Assembly: GCF_001913155.1 (NCBI RefSeq)
Contig: NZ_CP018760.1
Coordinates: forward strand, 1,426,001-1,490,000
Direction: 5' to 3'
Length of the DNA: 64,000 nucleotides
From: Maribacter hydrothermalis
GTDB lineage: Bacteria > Bacteroidota > Bacteroidia > Flavobacteriales > Flavobacteriaceae
In this document: positions 32,273-41,406 of the stretch, piece by piece
How the letters are laid out: the number at the start of each line of letters is the position of its first letter
How positions within the stretch are numbered: position 1 is the first letter of the stretch
Program-made: the position numbers and the translations under genes
The notes under the pieces: generated by a model
Told to the model about the DNA's origin: nothing
The model's database searches: none
What the model saw: the letters and a program-made list of their open reading frames with translations, nothing else

Positions 32273-33355
32273 CTACAACTTCTTAGCACCCAGACCAATT
32301 CGGTCGCAAATATACTGTCCATTTTGACAATAAGGCACTAATTTCTCTATAATAAATGGAAAAATGATATCCTTTTCACCTTCCGGATATAATACATGTA
32401 CATTTGCACCAGCATCTAACGTAAAACACACATGCGTTCTAGATTCCTTTCTAAACTTCCAAATTTCATTAATAATAGAAAGGGTATTTGGCTTCATTAA
32501 TATAAAATACGGATGACTGGTCATCATCATAGCGTGTAGAGTAAGCGCCTCGCTTTCAACAATTTCAATAAACCGTACTAAATTTCCTTCTTTTATTATA
32601 GTTTTCAGCTTTGATAAATTTGAATGGGCTTGGTCAAATCTTTGTTGTGCAAATGGATGCCCGTGCATTAACTCGTGCCCTACTGTACTACTCACTTGCT
32701 TTTCGCCTTTATCTACCAATAAAATAGTATCATGAAAATTGTGAAAAACACCATGGACTTCGTAGGGATATTTAATCCCATAAAGATTTGAACTCCCTTC
32801 AATTGACGGTGTTTCTCCCCATTGAACTATGGTGCCTTCTATACTGCGACATGCACTACCGGAACCTAAACGAGATAAAAACGAAACTTTTCTATTAAAG
32901 TGTTCTGGCGACATTGTGCCTGAAAATGATTTTTCCATTTCCATAAAACATAACGCCAAAGCAGACATTCCACTTGCCGATGAAGCTATACCACTACTAT
33001 GAGGAAATGAATTTGTAGTATTGATAACAAAGTGATAATCTTTCAAAAAAGGCAAATATACTTCTACCCTTTTCAAAAACGTATTTATTTTTGGTTTAAA
33101 CTCTTCTTTAGATTCTCCTTCAAACAACAAATCAAATGAGAATTCTTCATTTCTATTTTCTCTTTTTTTATACTTTACTTTTGTGGTAGTAGCACATGCA
33201 GTTAAAGTAAAACTAATAGAAGGGTTTGCAGGAACTTGATTTTCCTTTTTCCCCCAATACTTTACTAAAGCAATATTACTTGGCGAAGTATATGAAACTT
33301 CCCCTTCGTCATTAAGCGTTGTATAGGAATTTGGAATAAAATCTTTTTCTGTCAT
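32273..33355 (-). CDS. mvaD: diphosphomevalonate decarboxylase
   Basis: A 360-residue GHMP-fold enzyme that makes isopentenyl diphosphate from mevalonate diphosphate. Signature stretches are SPSNIALVKYWGKKENQVPANPSISFTL near the N-terminus (substrate loop), FPHSSGIASSASGMSALAL (ATP loop), and the SRLGSGSACRSIEG motif with the conserved serine-arginine region. The frame extends to 33397, but the ATG at 33355 follows a TATCTTTG promoter element lying inside the extension, so I use 33355. It heads the mvaD, mevalonate kinase, UbiA series on the minus strand. Confidence 0.93.
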   Translation of the reverse strand: MTEKDFIPNSYTTLNDEGEVSYTSPSNIALVKYWGKKENQVPANPSISFTLTACATTTKVKYKKRENRNEEFSFDLLFEGESKEEFKPKINTFLKRVEVYLPFLKDYHFVINTTNSFPHSSGIASSASGMSALALCFMEMEKSFSGTMSPEHFNRKVSFLSRLGSGSACRSIEGTIVQWGETPSIEGSSNLYGIKYPYEVHGVFHNFHDTILLVDKGEKQVSSTVGHELMHGHPFAQQRFDQAHSNLSKLKTIIKEGNLVRFIEIVESEALTLHAMMMTSHPYFILMKPNTLSIINEIWKFRKESRTHVCFTLDAGANVHVLYPEGEKDIIFPFIIEKLVPYCQNGQYICDRIGLGAKKL

Positions 33356-33372
33356 TAAAACTACAATTTGTG

Positions 33373-33380
33373 CAAAGATA
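33373..33380 (-). promoter_or_regulatory. -7 promoter element of mvaD
   Basis: TATCTTTG on the minus strand matches TAnnTTTG fully and lies about 18 bases upstream of the chosen ATG at 33355. A TTG occurs upstream but with shorter spacing (about 14 bp) than the consensus, so only the -7 part is convincing. Confidence 0.5.
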
Positions 33381-33436
33381 GTTTTTAGGGTTGTCAATTA
33401 AAATAATTCCTTATTTTAGAGCAAAACACTTTTTAA

Positions 33437-33910
33437 TTGAAAAGAAAGATATTCTATGTTGTTTTAAGTATCCTTATCTGTTGCACCATTGGGTTTCTGA
33501 GCAGTATTGTTACTCAAAGTTCCGTAAATGATTGGTACCTTACTTTGAATAAACCAAATTTTAACCCTCCTAACTGGATTTTTGCTCCCGTTTGGACCAC
33601 AATGTATATTCTAATGGGAATTTCTGCAGGTTGGGTATGGGCTAAAGGTTTTCATCATAAATGGGTTAAAACAGGACTCTACCATTTTGGATTTCAATTG
33701 TTATTAAATGGATTGTGGAGTATTATTTTCTTTGGATTAAAGCAACCTTTTTTAGCACTTTTGGTAATTTTAGCGCTAATAGTAGTTTTAATACTAACAA
33801 TTAAATGGTTTGGAATTGTAAGTAAAGTAGCTGCTATACTTTTAATTCCATACCTACTTTGGTTATGTTTTGCTGCAGTTCTGAATTACAAAATTTGGGA
33901 GATGAATTAA
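33437..33910 (+). CDS. TspO/MBR family membrane protein
   Basis: A 157-residue protein with five predicted transmembrane helices. Family motifs are WYLTLNKPNFNPPNWIFAPVWTTMYILMGISAGWVW, LLLNGLWSIIFFGLKQPFLALLVIL, and the ending PYLLWLCFAAVLNYKIWEMN. TspO proteins bind porphyrins and related ligands and are stress-linked; bacterial roles vary. The only start in the right place is TTG at 33437 (no ATG nearby upstream), giving MKRKIFYVVL. It is divergent from mvaD with an 81-bp gap and convergent with the DUF1697 gene. Confidence 0.9.
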   Translation: MKRKIFYVVLSILICCTIGFLSSIVTQSSVNDWYLTLNKPNFNPPNWIFAPVWTTMYILMGISAGWVWAKGFHHKWVKTGLYHFGFQLLLNGLWSIIFFGLKQPFLALLVILALIVVLILTIKWFGIVSKVAAILLIPYLLWLCFAAVLNYKIWEMN

Positions 33911-33978
33911 ATTGTCTTGTTATTTAATTTTTACTGTAAAGAAAATCCGTAGACCCCAATGCAAAGCGTTACCTACAA

Positions 33979-34521
33979 CTATGCAGTTGCCATTTTAAGT
34001 AATGCTTGCATTGATCTGTAATTTCTAGTAGTTGCTATTAGTTTTAATTTATGCTCAATTAAATTATTATTCAATTTAGCTTTGCCATATCCCTCTCTAC
34101 ATTTTAGATAAATACAGTTTTCATTATAAAAAAATTCTTCATTCTTGAATTCTTCATTTTTAAAACTTTCTAAAACTTCAATCTGTGGCCCACTATTTAA
34201 TAGAACAAAGTAAATTTTATTCTCTAAAATATCTGTTTCCAATTTAAAAGGATTAAGGGAAATAATTTTCCCTAATTGATCTATTGTCTTAATAAGTACA
34301 GGCACTTCAAATCCAAAATTGTTTAAAATAGCTTTTTCAAGAAGCTTTTCTAGTTCGGTGCTATTGGTCCTATCACTTTTGAAAATAATATTACCACTTT
34401 GAATATAGGTTTTAACATCTTTTAGTTTTACACTTTCGCATAATTCCCTTAATTCAGCCATGGGTATTTTCTTTTTCCCACTAACATTAATACCTCTTAA
34501 AAATGCGATATACGTTTTCAT
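33979..34521 (-). CDS. DUF1697 domain protein
   Basis: A 180-residue cytoplasmic protein of the DUF1697 family. The family opening YIAFLRGINVSGKKKIPMAELRELCESVKLKDVKTYIQSGNIIF is nearly canonical, and the end has RNYRSMQALLKMA. The biochemical function is unknown. Its ATG overlaps the stop of the FAD-dependent oxidoreductase gene by 4 bp, so it is the last member of that transcript. Confidence 0.9.
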   Translation of the reverse strand: MKTYIAFLRGINVSGKKKIPMAELRELCESVKLKDVKTYIQSGNIIFKSDRTNSTELEKLLEKAILNNFGFEVPVLIKTIDQLGKIISLNPFKLETDILENKIYFVLLNSGPQIEVLESFKNEEFKNEEFFYNENCIYLKCREGYGKAKLNNNLIEHKLKLIATTRNYRSMQALLKMATA

Positions 34522-35804
34522 TTAAGTGTTTCCCTGCTATTTAATTCCTTTACCACCCCTTTAGCTGCCAAATACCCACTTGTCCAAGCATTTTGAAAAT
34601 TAAATCCTCCCGTAATTGCATCAATATTTACTATTTCACCTGCAAAAAATAAACCGGGTAAAATTTTACTTTGATAATTTTTAAAGTTTATCTCCTTTAA
34701 ATCTACCCCACCTGCGGTTACAAATTCTTCTTTAAAAGTACTTTTACCGTTTACTTGATAGACACCTGCGGTTAATTGTTCTGCTAATGATTGAAGTTGT
34801 TGTTTAGAAACTTCTGGCCATGTTGTAGAATCATCTATATGAGCAGCACTTACCAAATTTGCCCATAAACGTTTTGGTATATCTAATACTTTAGTTCTTA
34901 AAATCGTTTTCTTTTCTACCTGTTTTACTTTTAAGAATAGCTCTAATAGTCCGGTTTGATGATACTCTGGAACCCAATTTACTTGAATTTTAAATTGATA
35001 ATTAAAATGCTCTAAAACTCTTGCTCCCCACGCTGACAACTTTAATATAGCCGGCCCACTCATACCCCAATGTGTTATTAACAAAGGACCGCCCGAAGTT
35101 AAGCTGGATACATCTTGTTTAGATTTGGCTGTCTTTTTACCAAAATTCTTTTTTGGCAACACATTTACCTCGGCGTAAGTAGAAACACCGGGTATTCCTG
35201 ATATGCGATCATCCTTTATATTAAAAGTAAAGAGTGATGCAACCGGCGGAACAATTGCATGCCCTAAAGCTGCAATGTAATTCCACATTTTTGGATTGCT
35301 TCCGGTAGCTAAAATCAATTTTCTAGTTTCAAGGAAGCTCTCACCTACTTTTAGATTCCAAATGTTTTCACCATTAACTTGTTTGCTTTCAATACCACTT
35401 ACAGAACAAAGCGTTTTTACTTGAACACCTAATCGTTCCGCTTCAGAAGTAAAACAATCAATAATAGTTTGTGAAGAGTCACTAACCGGAAACATTCTCC
35501 CGTCCTCTTCTATTTTTAATGCAATTCCACGTTCTTCAAAAAAGCCGACCGTATCTCCGCTAGCATAGGTATGAAAAGGGCCTAAGAGCTCTTTTTCCCC
35601 TCTTGGGTAGTTCTTGCTTAAATTACTGGGATTGAATTCAGCGTGAGTAACATTGCAGCGTCCACCACCAGAGACTTTTACTTTGGTAAGTACTTCTTTA
35701 CCACGTTCCAAAATAGCAATCTTGGTATTTGGTCTGGACTCAGCAATATGAATTGCCGCGTAAAAACCAGCAGCACCACCACCAACTACAAGAACATCAT
35801 ACAT
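34518..35804 (-). CDS. NAD(P)/FAD-dependent oxidoreductase, HI0933 (YhiN/BaiN) family
   Basis: A 428-residue flavoprotein. The FAD motif is YDVLVVGGGAAGFYAAIHIAE at the N-terminus. Family marks are VSGGGRCNVTHAEF, FFEERGIALKIEEDGRMFPVSDSSQTIID, SLTSGGPLLITHWGMSGPAIL, TAGGVDLKEIN, and the C-terminal FAD motif PGLFFAGEIVNIDAITGGFNFQNAWTSGYLAA. The reaction for most members is unknown. Its start shares one base with the stop of the phosphodiesterase gene (TAATG), indicating translational coupling. It is soluble and cytoplasmic. Confidence 0.9.
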   Translation of the reverse strand: MYDVLVVGGGAAGFYAAIHIAESRPNTKIAILERGKEVLTKVKVSGGGRCNVTHAEFNPSNLSKNYPRGEKELLGPFHTYASGDTVGFFEERGIALKIEEDGRMFPVSDSSQTIIDCFTSEAERLGVQVKTLCSVSGIESKQVNGENIWNLKVGESFLETRKLILATGSNPKMWNYIAALGHAIVPPVASLFTFNIKDDRISGIPGVSTYAEVNVLPKKNFGKKTAKSKQDVSSLTSGGPLLITHWGMSGPAILKLSAWGARVLEHFNYQFKIQVNWVPEYHQTGLLELFLKVKQVEKKTILRTKVLDIPKRLWANLVSAAHIDDSTTWPEVSKQQLQSLAEQLTAGVYQVNGKSTFKEEFVTAGGVDLKEINFKNYQSKILPGLFFAGEIVNIDAITGGFNFQNAWTSGYLAAKGVVKELNSRETLK

Positions 35805-36547
35805 TAATTTACACGTTCAGGAAAATTAGTAATAATACCGTCAACAGCTATTCTTTTCATGGCATTAATATCTTCTGGCTCGTTAACTGTCCACGTATAA
35901 ATTTTAAAACCTGCATCATGTATTTGATTCGCTATTTCTAAATCTAGCTTTTTAAAATACGGATTAATAGCAACTGCATTTAGCTCTTTTGCTATAGGTA
36001 TGGCATCTATAGGATTTTCCTCCGTTAATACTGCAATTGCTACTTTTGGGTTAAACTCACGCATTGCCTTTAATTCATCCCAATTAAAACTAGAGATTAT
36101 AAAATTTTCTGGCGACCAATTCTTTTTTTCTATATAATAATTCATTATAAAATTGACCTTATCTGCAGTACCAGCACCTTTTAGTTCAATATTTAATGCC
36201 ACCTTATTATCGATAAGTTTCAACACATCTTGAAGCATTGGAATTTCGTGCCCGCCATTAACAATCAATTTTTTTAATTCGAAAATATTATATCCTTCAA
36301 TACTTCCCGGGCCGTTGGTTAACCTTTCTACTGTTTTATCATGGAAAACCACTATTTCACCACTTTTTATTTTAAAAACATCTATTTCTATCATATCAAC
36401 ACCTAAATCCATTGCTTTTTGAATTGAAGGCAGCGTATTTTCGGTCTCATGGCCCATGGCACCTCTATGACCAATAACTAAAGGTTTATTCATATTACAA
36501 GATACTAATGCTAAACCGATAAGTAATACAGTAACTCTACTAAACAT
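35804..36547 (-). CDS. glycerophosphodiester phosphodiesterase family lipoprotein
   Basis: A 247-residue GDPD with a lipoprotein signal (VLLIGLALVSC). The metal and acid-base residues are in place: VIGHRGAMGHETENTLPSIQKAM, then MIEIDVFKIKSGEIVVFHD, in the order H-R, E-N, E-x-D and H-D. The C-terminus has VDGIITNFPERV, typical of the TIM-barrel end. It would release alcohols from glycerophosphodiesters at the cell envelope. It follows the GH13 gene by 5 bp and so may be transcribed with the glucan locus. Confidence 0.92.
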   Translation of the reverse strand: MFSRVTVLLIGLALVSCNMNKPLVIGHRGAMGHETENTLPSIQKAMDLGVDMIEIDVFKIKSGEIVVFHDKTVERLTNGPGSIEGYNIFELKKLIVNGGHEIPMLQDVLKLIDNKVALNIELKGAGTADKVNFIMNYYIEKKNWSPENFIISSFNWDELKAMREFNPKVAIAVLTEENPIDAIPIAKELNAVAINPYFKKLDLEIANQIHDAGFKIYTWTVNEPEDINAMKRIAVDGIITNFPERVN

Positions 36548-36552
36548 ATGTT

Positions 36553-38328
36553 CTAAAATTTTAATTCAAAAATAAAAGATTCTAAAGGATTTAACTCTAT
36601 TGCTATATGACCTTCCCCATTTTCAATACTTAAAGAATTTTTATGACCATATAGTGCATCTATCAATACATATTTACCACTAGTTAACTGCCATTGCTTC
36701 ATTAAATCTACAGGTAACTTTAAATCAAAAGAGAACTGTATGTTGGTATCAAAATTTGATACAACAATTAATTTCTGATTTTCGGACCAACGCACGTAAG
36801 ATAAAACTCTATGGTTATAATCTTCAGTAATTTCTTTATTATAAAAATGAATTTCACGATAAGCACCCATTAAAGCTTCACTTGTACTAGTGAAATTTAA
36901 CAAGCGTTTATAAAAATCTCGTAATGATGATTCTTCGGGTTTTAACTGACCGCCATCAAATTTCTTATCGTTAACCCATCTTTGGTGATGTGGCACCCCA
37001 ATATAATCGAATATAGAAGTTCTAGAAGGGCTTCCGAAACCAGGGTTTTCAGCGGCAGGTTCACCTACTTCTTGCCCAAAATATATCATAGTTGGTGACG
37101 TACTAATTGTTGCAGAAACTACCATTGCCGGTTTTCCAATTGCTGCATTACCCACAAATTCCGGACTCGCTATTCGCTGTTCATCATGGTTTTCTAGAAA
37201 GTGGAGCATATTGTGCTCAATATCTTGCAATCCGTTTTGTACAACTGGCAAGTGGTCTGACCAACCATAACCTTTCATTATATGTTTTATACCATCATAA
37301 AAATCGACCTTATCATATAAATAGTCCATTTTCCCTTTATGGATATATGTTCTATATAAATCCGGATTATAAACCTCTGCCATAATAAAAGCATCAGGGT
37401 TTTTCATTTTTATAGATGAATTCAAATAGCTCCAGAACTCTACCGGAACCATTTCTGCCATATCGTATCTAAATCCATCAACACCCATTTGTAACCAATA
37501 ATGGGCTATTTCTCGAAATTTTCGCCAAGAACTAGGAACTACTTTCTTTTTCCAATACTTAAAATGTTCATTGTAATCTTTCTCGCCATAATCATTGGGC
37601 AGCATATCAAAATCTAACCCACCATTTGGTCTTACCCCGTAATTGATACGGACAGTTTCGTACCAATCGTTCATATCTGGTTGCGGACTTCGCGAACCAT
37701 TTCCCGTCCATTTAGCCGGTATTTCTATTAATTTAGAATTGGGTAAATTAGGAGTATCACCACCTAAAGGAACATAACCATCTCGCCATTCTGGATGCTT
37801 AAATTGTGTTCCTGGAATGTAATAAAAATTATTGTCCTTTGCATATTCTACCGAGGTATCATCGCCATAACCAAAATCAGAATTGCCTTTAGGATTTGTT
37901 TTCCCCTCATACCTTCTTGCTACATGATTAGGAACTATATCAATGATTACCTTCATACCTGCGGCATGGGTACGCATTACTAGCGATTTGAATTCATTTA
38001 ACCTATTAGCAGGGTCAACTGCTAAGTCTGGGTTAATATTATAGTAATCTTTAACCGCATAAGGTGAACCTGCTCTTCCCTTTACTACATCTGGATCGTC
38101 ATTAGAAATTCCAAATTCAGAATAATCATTAATTACTGCATGATGCGGAATACCAGTATACCAAATATGGGTTATACCCAAATTTTTAATTTCAGCAAGT
38201 GCTTTTTTAGAAAAATCCGCTAGTTTGCCAACCCCATTTTCCTCTATTGTACCCCAAGGCTTATTGTTGGTATTGGTATTTCCAAAAAGTCTGGTAAATA
38301 CATGGTAAATAACAATTTTGCTTTTCAT
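36553..38328 (-). CDS. GH13 alpha-amylase family enzyme, cytoplasmic
   Basis: A 591-residue GH13 enzyme without signal peptide. Conserved regions are GMKVIIDIVPNHVARRY (region I), DGFRYDMAEM with nucleophile D289, IMAEVYNPDL with acid/base E318, and LENHDEQRIAS with D382, all intact. The start (KIVIYHVFTRLFGNTNTNNKPWGTIEENGVGK) is typical of Bacteroidota cytosolic amylase-like enzymes. It would act on imported maltooligosaccharides, probably by hydrolysis or transglycosylation, supplying maltose to the phosphorylase upstream. It lies 48 bp after the GH65 gene on the same strand. The exact subfamily is not determined. Confidence 0.92.
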   Translation of the reverse strand: MKSKIVIYHVFTRLFGNTNTNNKPWGTIEENGVGKLADFSKKALAEIKNLGITHIWYTGIPHHAVINDYSEFGISNDDPDVVKGRAGSPYAVKDYYNINPDLAVDPANRLNEFKSLVMRTHAAGMKVIIDIVPNHVARRYEGKTNPKGNSDFGYGDDTSVEYAKDNNFYYIPGTQFKHPEWRDGYVPLGGDTPNLPNSKLIEIPAKWTGNGSRSPQPDMNDWYETVRINYGVRPNGGLDFDMLPNDYGEKDYNEHFKYWKKKVVPSSWRKFREIAHYWLQMGVDGFRYDMAEMVPVEFWSYLNSSIKMKNPDAFIMAEVYNPDLYRTYIHKGKMDYLYDKVDFYDGIKHIMKGYGWSDHLPVVQNGLQDIEHNMLHFLENHDEQRIASPEFVGNAAIGKPAMVVSATISTSPTMIYFGQEVGEPAAENPGFGSPSRTSIFDYIGVPHHQRWVNDKKFDGGQLKPEESSLRDFYKRLLNFTSTSEALMGAYREIHFYNKEITEDYNHRVLSYVRWSENQKLIVVSNFDTNIQFSFDLKLPVDLMKQWQLTSGKYVLIDALYGHKNSLSIENGEGHIAIELNPLESFIFELKF

Positions 38329-38376
38329 GAGATACTATTCAATTTCTAAAACATTATTTTTAAAATGGCGTATACA

Positions 38377-40680
38377 TTATACCGTTATCAACTTATCAGG
38401 GAAAAGTTCTACTTTTTTTCCATTTACCCTAATAGACACTTCTTTAGAACCAATTAATTGAAAGGATACATTCTCTGAGGTAACATGAACTTTTATGATT
38501 CTATCTCTAAAGTTTACTTTAAAAGAATAGGCCTTCCATTGATTTGGAATTTGTGGTTTAAATGACAATTTATCATCAACTACACGCATACCCCCAAACC
38601 CTTCAACAATACTCATCCAAGTACCAGCCATAGAGGTTATATGCAAACCTTCTTCAACTTCTTTATTATAATCATCTAAATCTAACCTAGATGTTCTTAA
38701 ATAGAAATTATAAGCCTGTTCCATTCTTCCTAATTTGGCCGCCTGTATACTATGCACACATGGTGACAAAGAAGACTCATGAACGGTAAATGGCTCATAA
38801 AAATCAAAATGTTTTTCTAGGTCTTCTAATGAAAAATCTTCCTCAAAAAAGTAAAATCCTTGTAAAACATCAGCTTGCTTAATGTAGGGAGACCTCAAAA
38901 TTCTGTCCCAACTCCATTTTTGATTAATAGGTCTTTCAGTTTTTGGCAATTCATCTACTCTTACCAAATCCTTATCTAAAAAACCATCTTGTTGTAAGAA
39001 CACACCATATTTTTTTGAATATGGAAAATACATTTCATCGGCAACATTTTTCCATTTTTCACATTCTCTATCGGTCAGTTTGGTTTTCCCTATTATTCTG
39101 TGGTAATCATCTGCGTACCCGCTTTTTACCTTATCTAACTGAGTTAATGTATAATTGATACACCATTTTGCCAAATAGTTAGTATACCAATTATTATGAA
39201 CATTGTTTTCATACTCATTAGGACCTGTTACTCCCAGCATTACATATTTACCCTTCTCCTCAGAGAAATTTACCCGCTGATGCCAGAATCTAGCTATACC
39301 AATTAACACCTCTAACCCCATTTCTGGTATATAGCTATAATCGCCAGTATATCTATAATAATTATGTATTGCAAAAGCAATAGCTCCATTTCTATGAATT
39401 TCTTCAAACGTTATTTCCCACTCATTATGGCACTCTTCACCATTCATGGTTACCATAGGATACAATGCCGCACCATTAAAAAAACCTAACTTTTTCGCAT
39501 TAGCAATTGCTTTTTCTAAATGGTTATAACGGTACTTTAATAATTTACGGGCTACTTTATCATCTTTAGTAGCCATATAAAAAGGAATGCAATATGCTTC
39601 CGTATCCCAATAGGTGCTACCTCCATATTTTTCTCCGGTAAAACCTTTAGGACCTATGTTTAATCTGGAATCTGTACCTAAATAAGTTTGGTTCAATTGA
39701 AAAATATTAAATCGAATACCTTGTTGCGCTTTTATATCGCCTTCTATAACAATATCGCTCATTTCCCAAATAGAAGCCCAAGATGCTTTTTGTTTTTCTA
39801 ACAAGCTTTCGAAACCTAGGTCACTAACCTTATCCAAGGTTAAGTTAGCTACCGATGTCAACTCTTTGTTAGGGTGATTCCTTTCTACGGTATACCCTCC
39901 AAATTTAGTTAGTACAACCGACTCATTTGCCTTTACATTTTGCTCAAATTTTATGGAAACAAATGATTCTGATCTGTCAGCAGGTTTTGGCGAAACTTCC
40001 TTTCCATTATAATGTAAGGATGCCTGCATAAACGTACAGGTTTGAAAATTCGTTTTCATGGTATGTGCCTCAATAAAAGCACGATTATTGGCCGATGTTA
40101 TATTTGTAATGTTCCAGAATTTATCGTCCCAATTACTATCCTCATTAGTAATTCCACCATCCAAATATGGCTCAAATACAATTTTAGCATCCGTTTTAAG
40201 GACCTTAACGTTATATGAAATAGCCCCAACTTCATCTATATCTAAGCTTAAGAAACGCTTTACGATAACATCAATTTCAACATTATTAGATGTTACCGCC
40301 TGAAAGCATCTGGTATAAATACCTCCTTTCATGTTCAGTTCACGTCTAAATCCAGACACTTTTTTACAGGTTGCCAAATCTAACGCTACATCATTTATAT
40401 AGATATTTATACCAATCCAGTTAGGCGCGTTCAATACTTTAGCAAAATACTCTGGATACCCGTTCTTCCACCAACCAACACGCGTTTTATCTGGATAATA
40501 AACGCCGGCAATATAACTTCCCTGAAATGTTTCCCCAGTATAGGTTTCTTCAAAATTTGCACGTTGCCCCATGGCCCCGTTACCAATGCTAAAAATACTT
40601 TCAGATGATTTTACATTTTCTTGATCGAAACCTTCTTCGATAATGCTCCACTTATCTGCTTTTATATAATCTTGATTCAT
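38377..40680 (-). CDS. GH65 glycoside phosphorylase (maltose phosphorylase-like)
   Basis: A 767-residue GH65 enzyme. The N-terminal domain has SSESIFSIGNGAMGQRANFEETYTGETFQGSYIAGVY. The catalytic acid is E489 in VTGPNEYENNVHNNWYTN. Other family stretches are STYWDTEAYCIPFYMATKD and ESSLSPCVHSIQAAKLGRMEQAY, the latter near the phosphate-binding region. GH65 phosphorylases cleave maltose, kojibiose, nigerose or trehalose with phosphate to give beta-glucose 1-phosphate and glucose. Pairing with beta-phosphoglucomutase and GH13 favours maltose. No signal peptide; cytoplasmic. Confidence 0.93.
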   Translation of the reverse strand: MNQDYIKADKWSIIEEGFDQENVKSSESIFSIGNGAMGQRANFEETYTGETFQGSYIAGVYYPDKTRVGWWKNGYPEYFAKVLNAPNWIGINIYINDVALDLATCKKVSGFRRELNMKGGIYTRCFQAVTSNNVEIDVIVKRFLSLDIDEVGAISYNVKVLKTDAKIVFEPYLDGGITNEDSNWDDKFWNITNITSANNRAFIEAHTMKTNFQTCTFMQASLHYNGKEVSPKPADRSESFVSIKFEQNVKANESVVLTKFGGYTVERNHPNKELTSVANLTLDKVSDLGFESLLEKQKASWASIWEMSDIVIEGDIKAQQGIRFNIFQLNQTYLGTDSRLNIGPKGFTGEKYGGSTYWDTEAYCIPFYMATKDDKVARKLLKYRYNHLEKAIANAKKLGFFNGAALYPMVTMNGEECHNEWEITFEEIHRNGAIAFAIHNYYRYTGDYSYIPEMGLEVLIGIARFWHQRVNFSEEKGKYVMLGVTGPNEYENNVHNNWYTNYLAKWCINYTLTQLDKVKSGYADDYHRIIGKTKLTDRECEKWKNVADEMYFPYSKKYGVFLQQDGFLDKDLVRVDELPKTERPINQKWSWDRILRSPYIKQADVLQGFYFFEEDFSLEDLEKHFDFYEPFTVHESSLSPCVHSIQAAKLGRMEQAYNFYLRTSRLDLDDYNKEVEEGLHITSMAGTWMSIVEGFGGMRVVDDKLSFKPQIPNQWKAYSFKVNFRDRIIKVHVTSENVSFQLIGSKEVSIRVNGKKVELFPDKLITV

Positions 40681-40730
40681 TATTAATGGTTGAAATGGAA
40701 TTAAAATAAATGAATTGTAAGGAAATAACC

Positions 40731-41393
40731 TTATTTATTTTGATTTAAGAGTGATTCTAAAAAACTATCACTCATTTCTGTAAAATCTTTAAAATTAAAA
40801 GCAGCTTCACTTAGTATATTTGGATCGCCAATTCCAATACTAAGCATACCAGCCCTATTAGCAGCTTGTATACCTGCTACTGCATCTTCGAAAACCACAC
40901 ATAAACTAGGATCAACTTCCAAATTTTTTGCTGCTATTAAAAATACTTCCGGATCCGGTTTTGCCTTGGTAACATTATTACCATCTACAATACTATCAAA
41001 ATAAGGCAATAAATTAACTTTCTCTAAAATAGGTTTGGCATTTTTACTTGCAGAACCTAGGGCTATAGGAATATCTCTATCTTTTAAAAACTTAAGTACT
41101 CTAATTACATCTGGTAGTATTTCACTAGCATTCATTTGGTCTATATAAGCCAAATAATCTACATTCTTCTCAACCATCCAAGTATTGAACTGTTCTTGAG
41201 TAGCTTTAATTTTACCGATATCTAAAAGAATTTCTAAACATCTTTTTCTGCTTACGCCTTTAAAAAGTTCATTTTGCTCTTTTGTAAATTCAAAACCTAA
41301 TTCATTTGCTAGTTTTCTCCAAGCTAAATAGTGATATTTTGCTGTATCAACAATAACACCGTCCAAATCAAAAATAAATCCCGCTTTTTTCAT
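40731..41393 (-). CDS. pgmB: beta-phosphoglucomutase
   Basis: A 220-residue HAD-superfamily enzyme that converts beta-glucose 1-phosphate to glucose 6-phosphate. The nucleophile motif is GFIFDLDGVIVDTAKYHYLAWRKLA, motif II is ALGSASKNAKPIL, and motif III/IV is KAKPDPEVFLIAAKNL and VVFEDAVAGIQAANRAGM. The frame continues upstream to 41426, overlapping the LacI gene, but ATG at 41393 starts directly before the HAD strand, leaving a 13-bp gap. It functions with the GH65 phosphorylase, 50 bp downstream. Confidence 0.93.
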   Translation of the reverse strand: MKKAGFIFDLDGVIVDTAKYHYLAWRKLANELGFEFTKEQNELFKGVSRKRCLEILLDIGKIKATQEQFNTWMVEKNVDYLAYIDQMNASEILPDVIRVLKFLKDRDIPIALGSASKNAKPILEKVNLLPYFDSIVDGNNVTKAKPDPEVFLIAAKNLEVDPSLCVVFEDAVAGIQAANRAGMLSIGIGDPNILSEAAFNFKDFTEMSDSFLESLLNQNK

Positions 41394-41406
41394 AATCACA
41401 AAAGTA

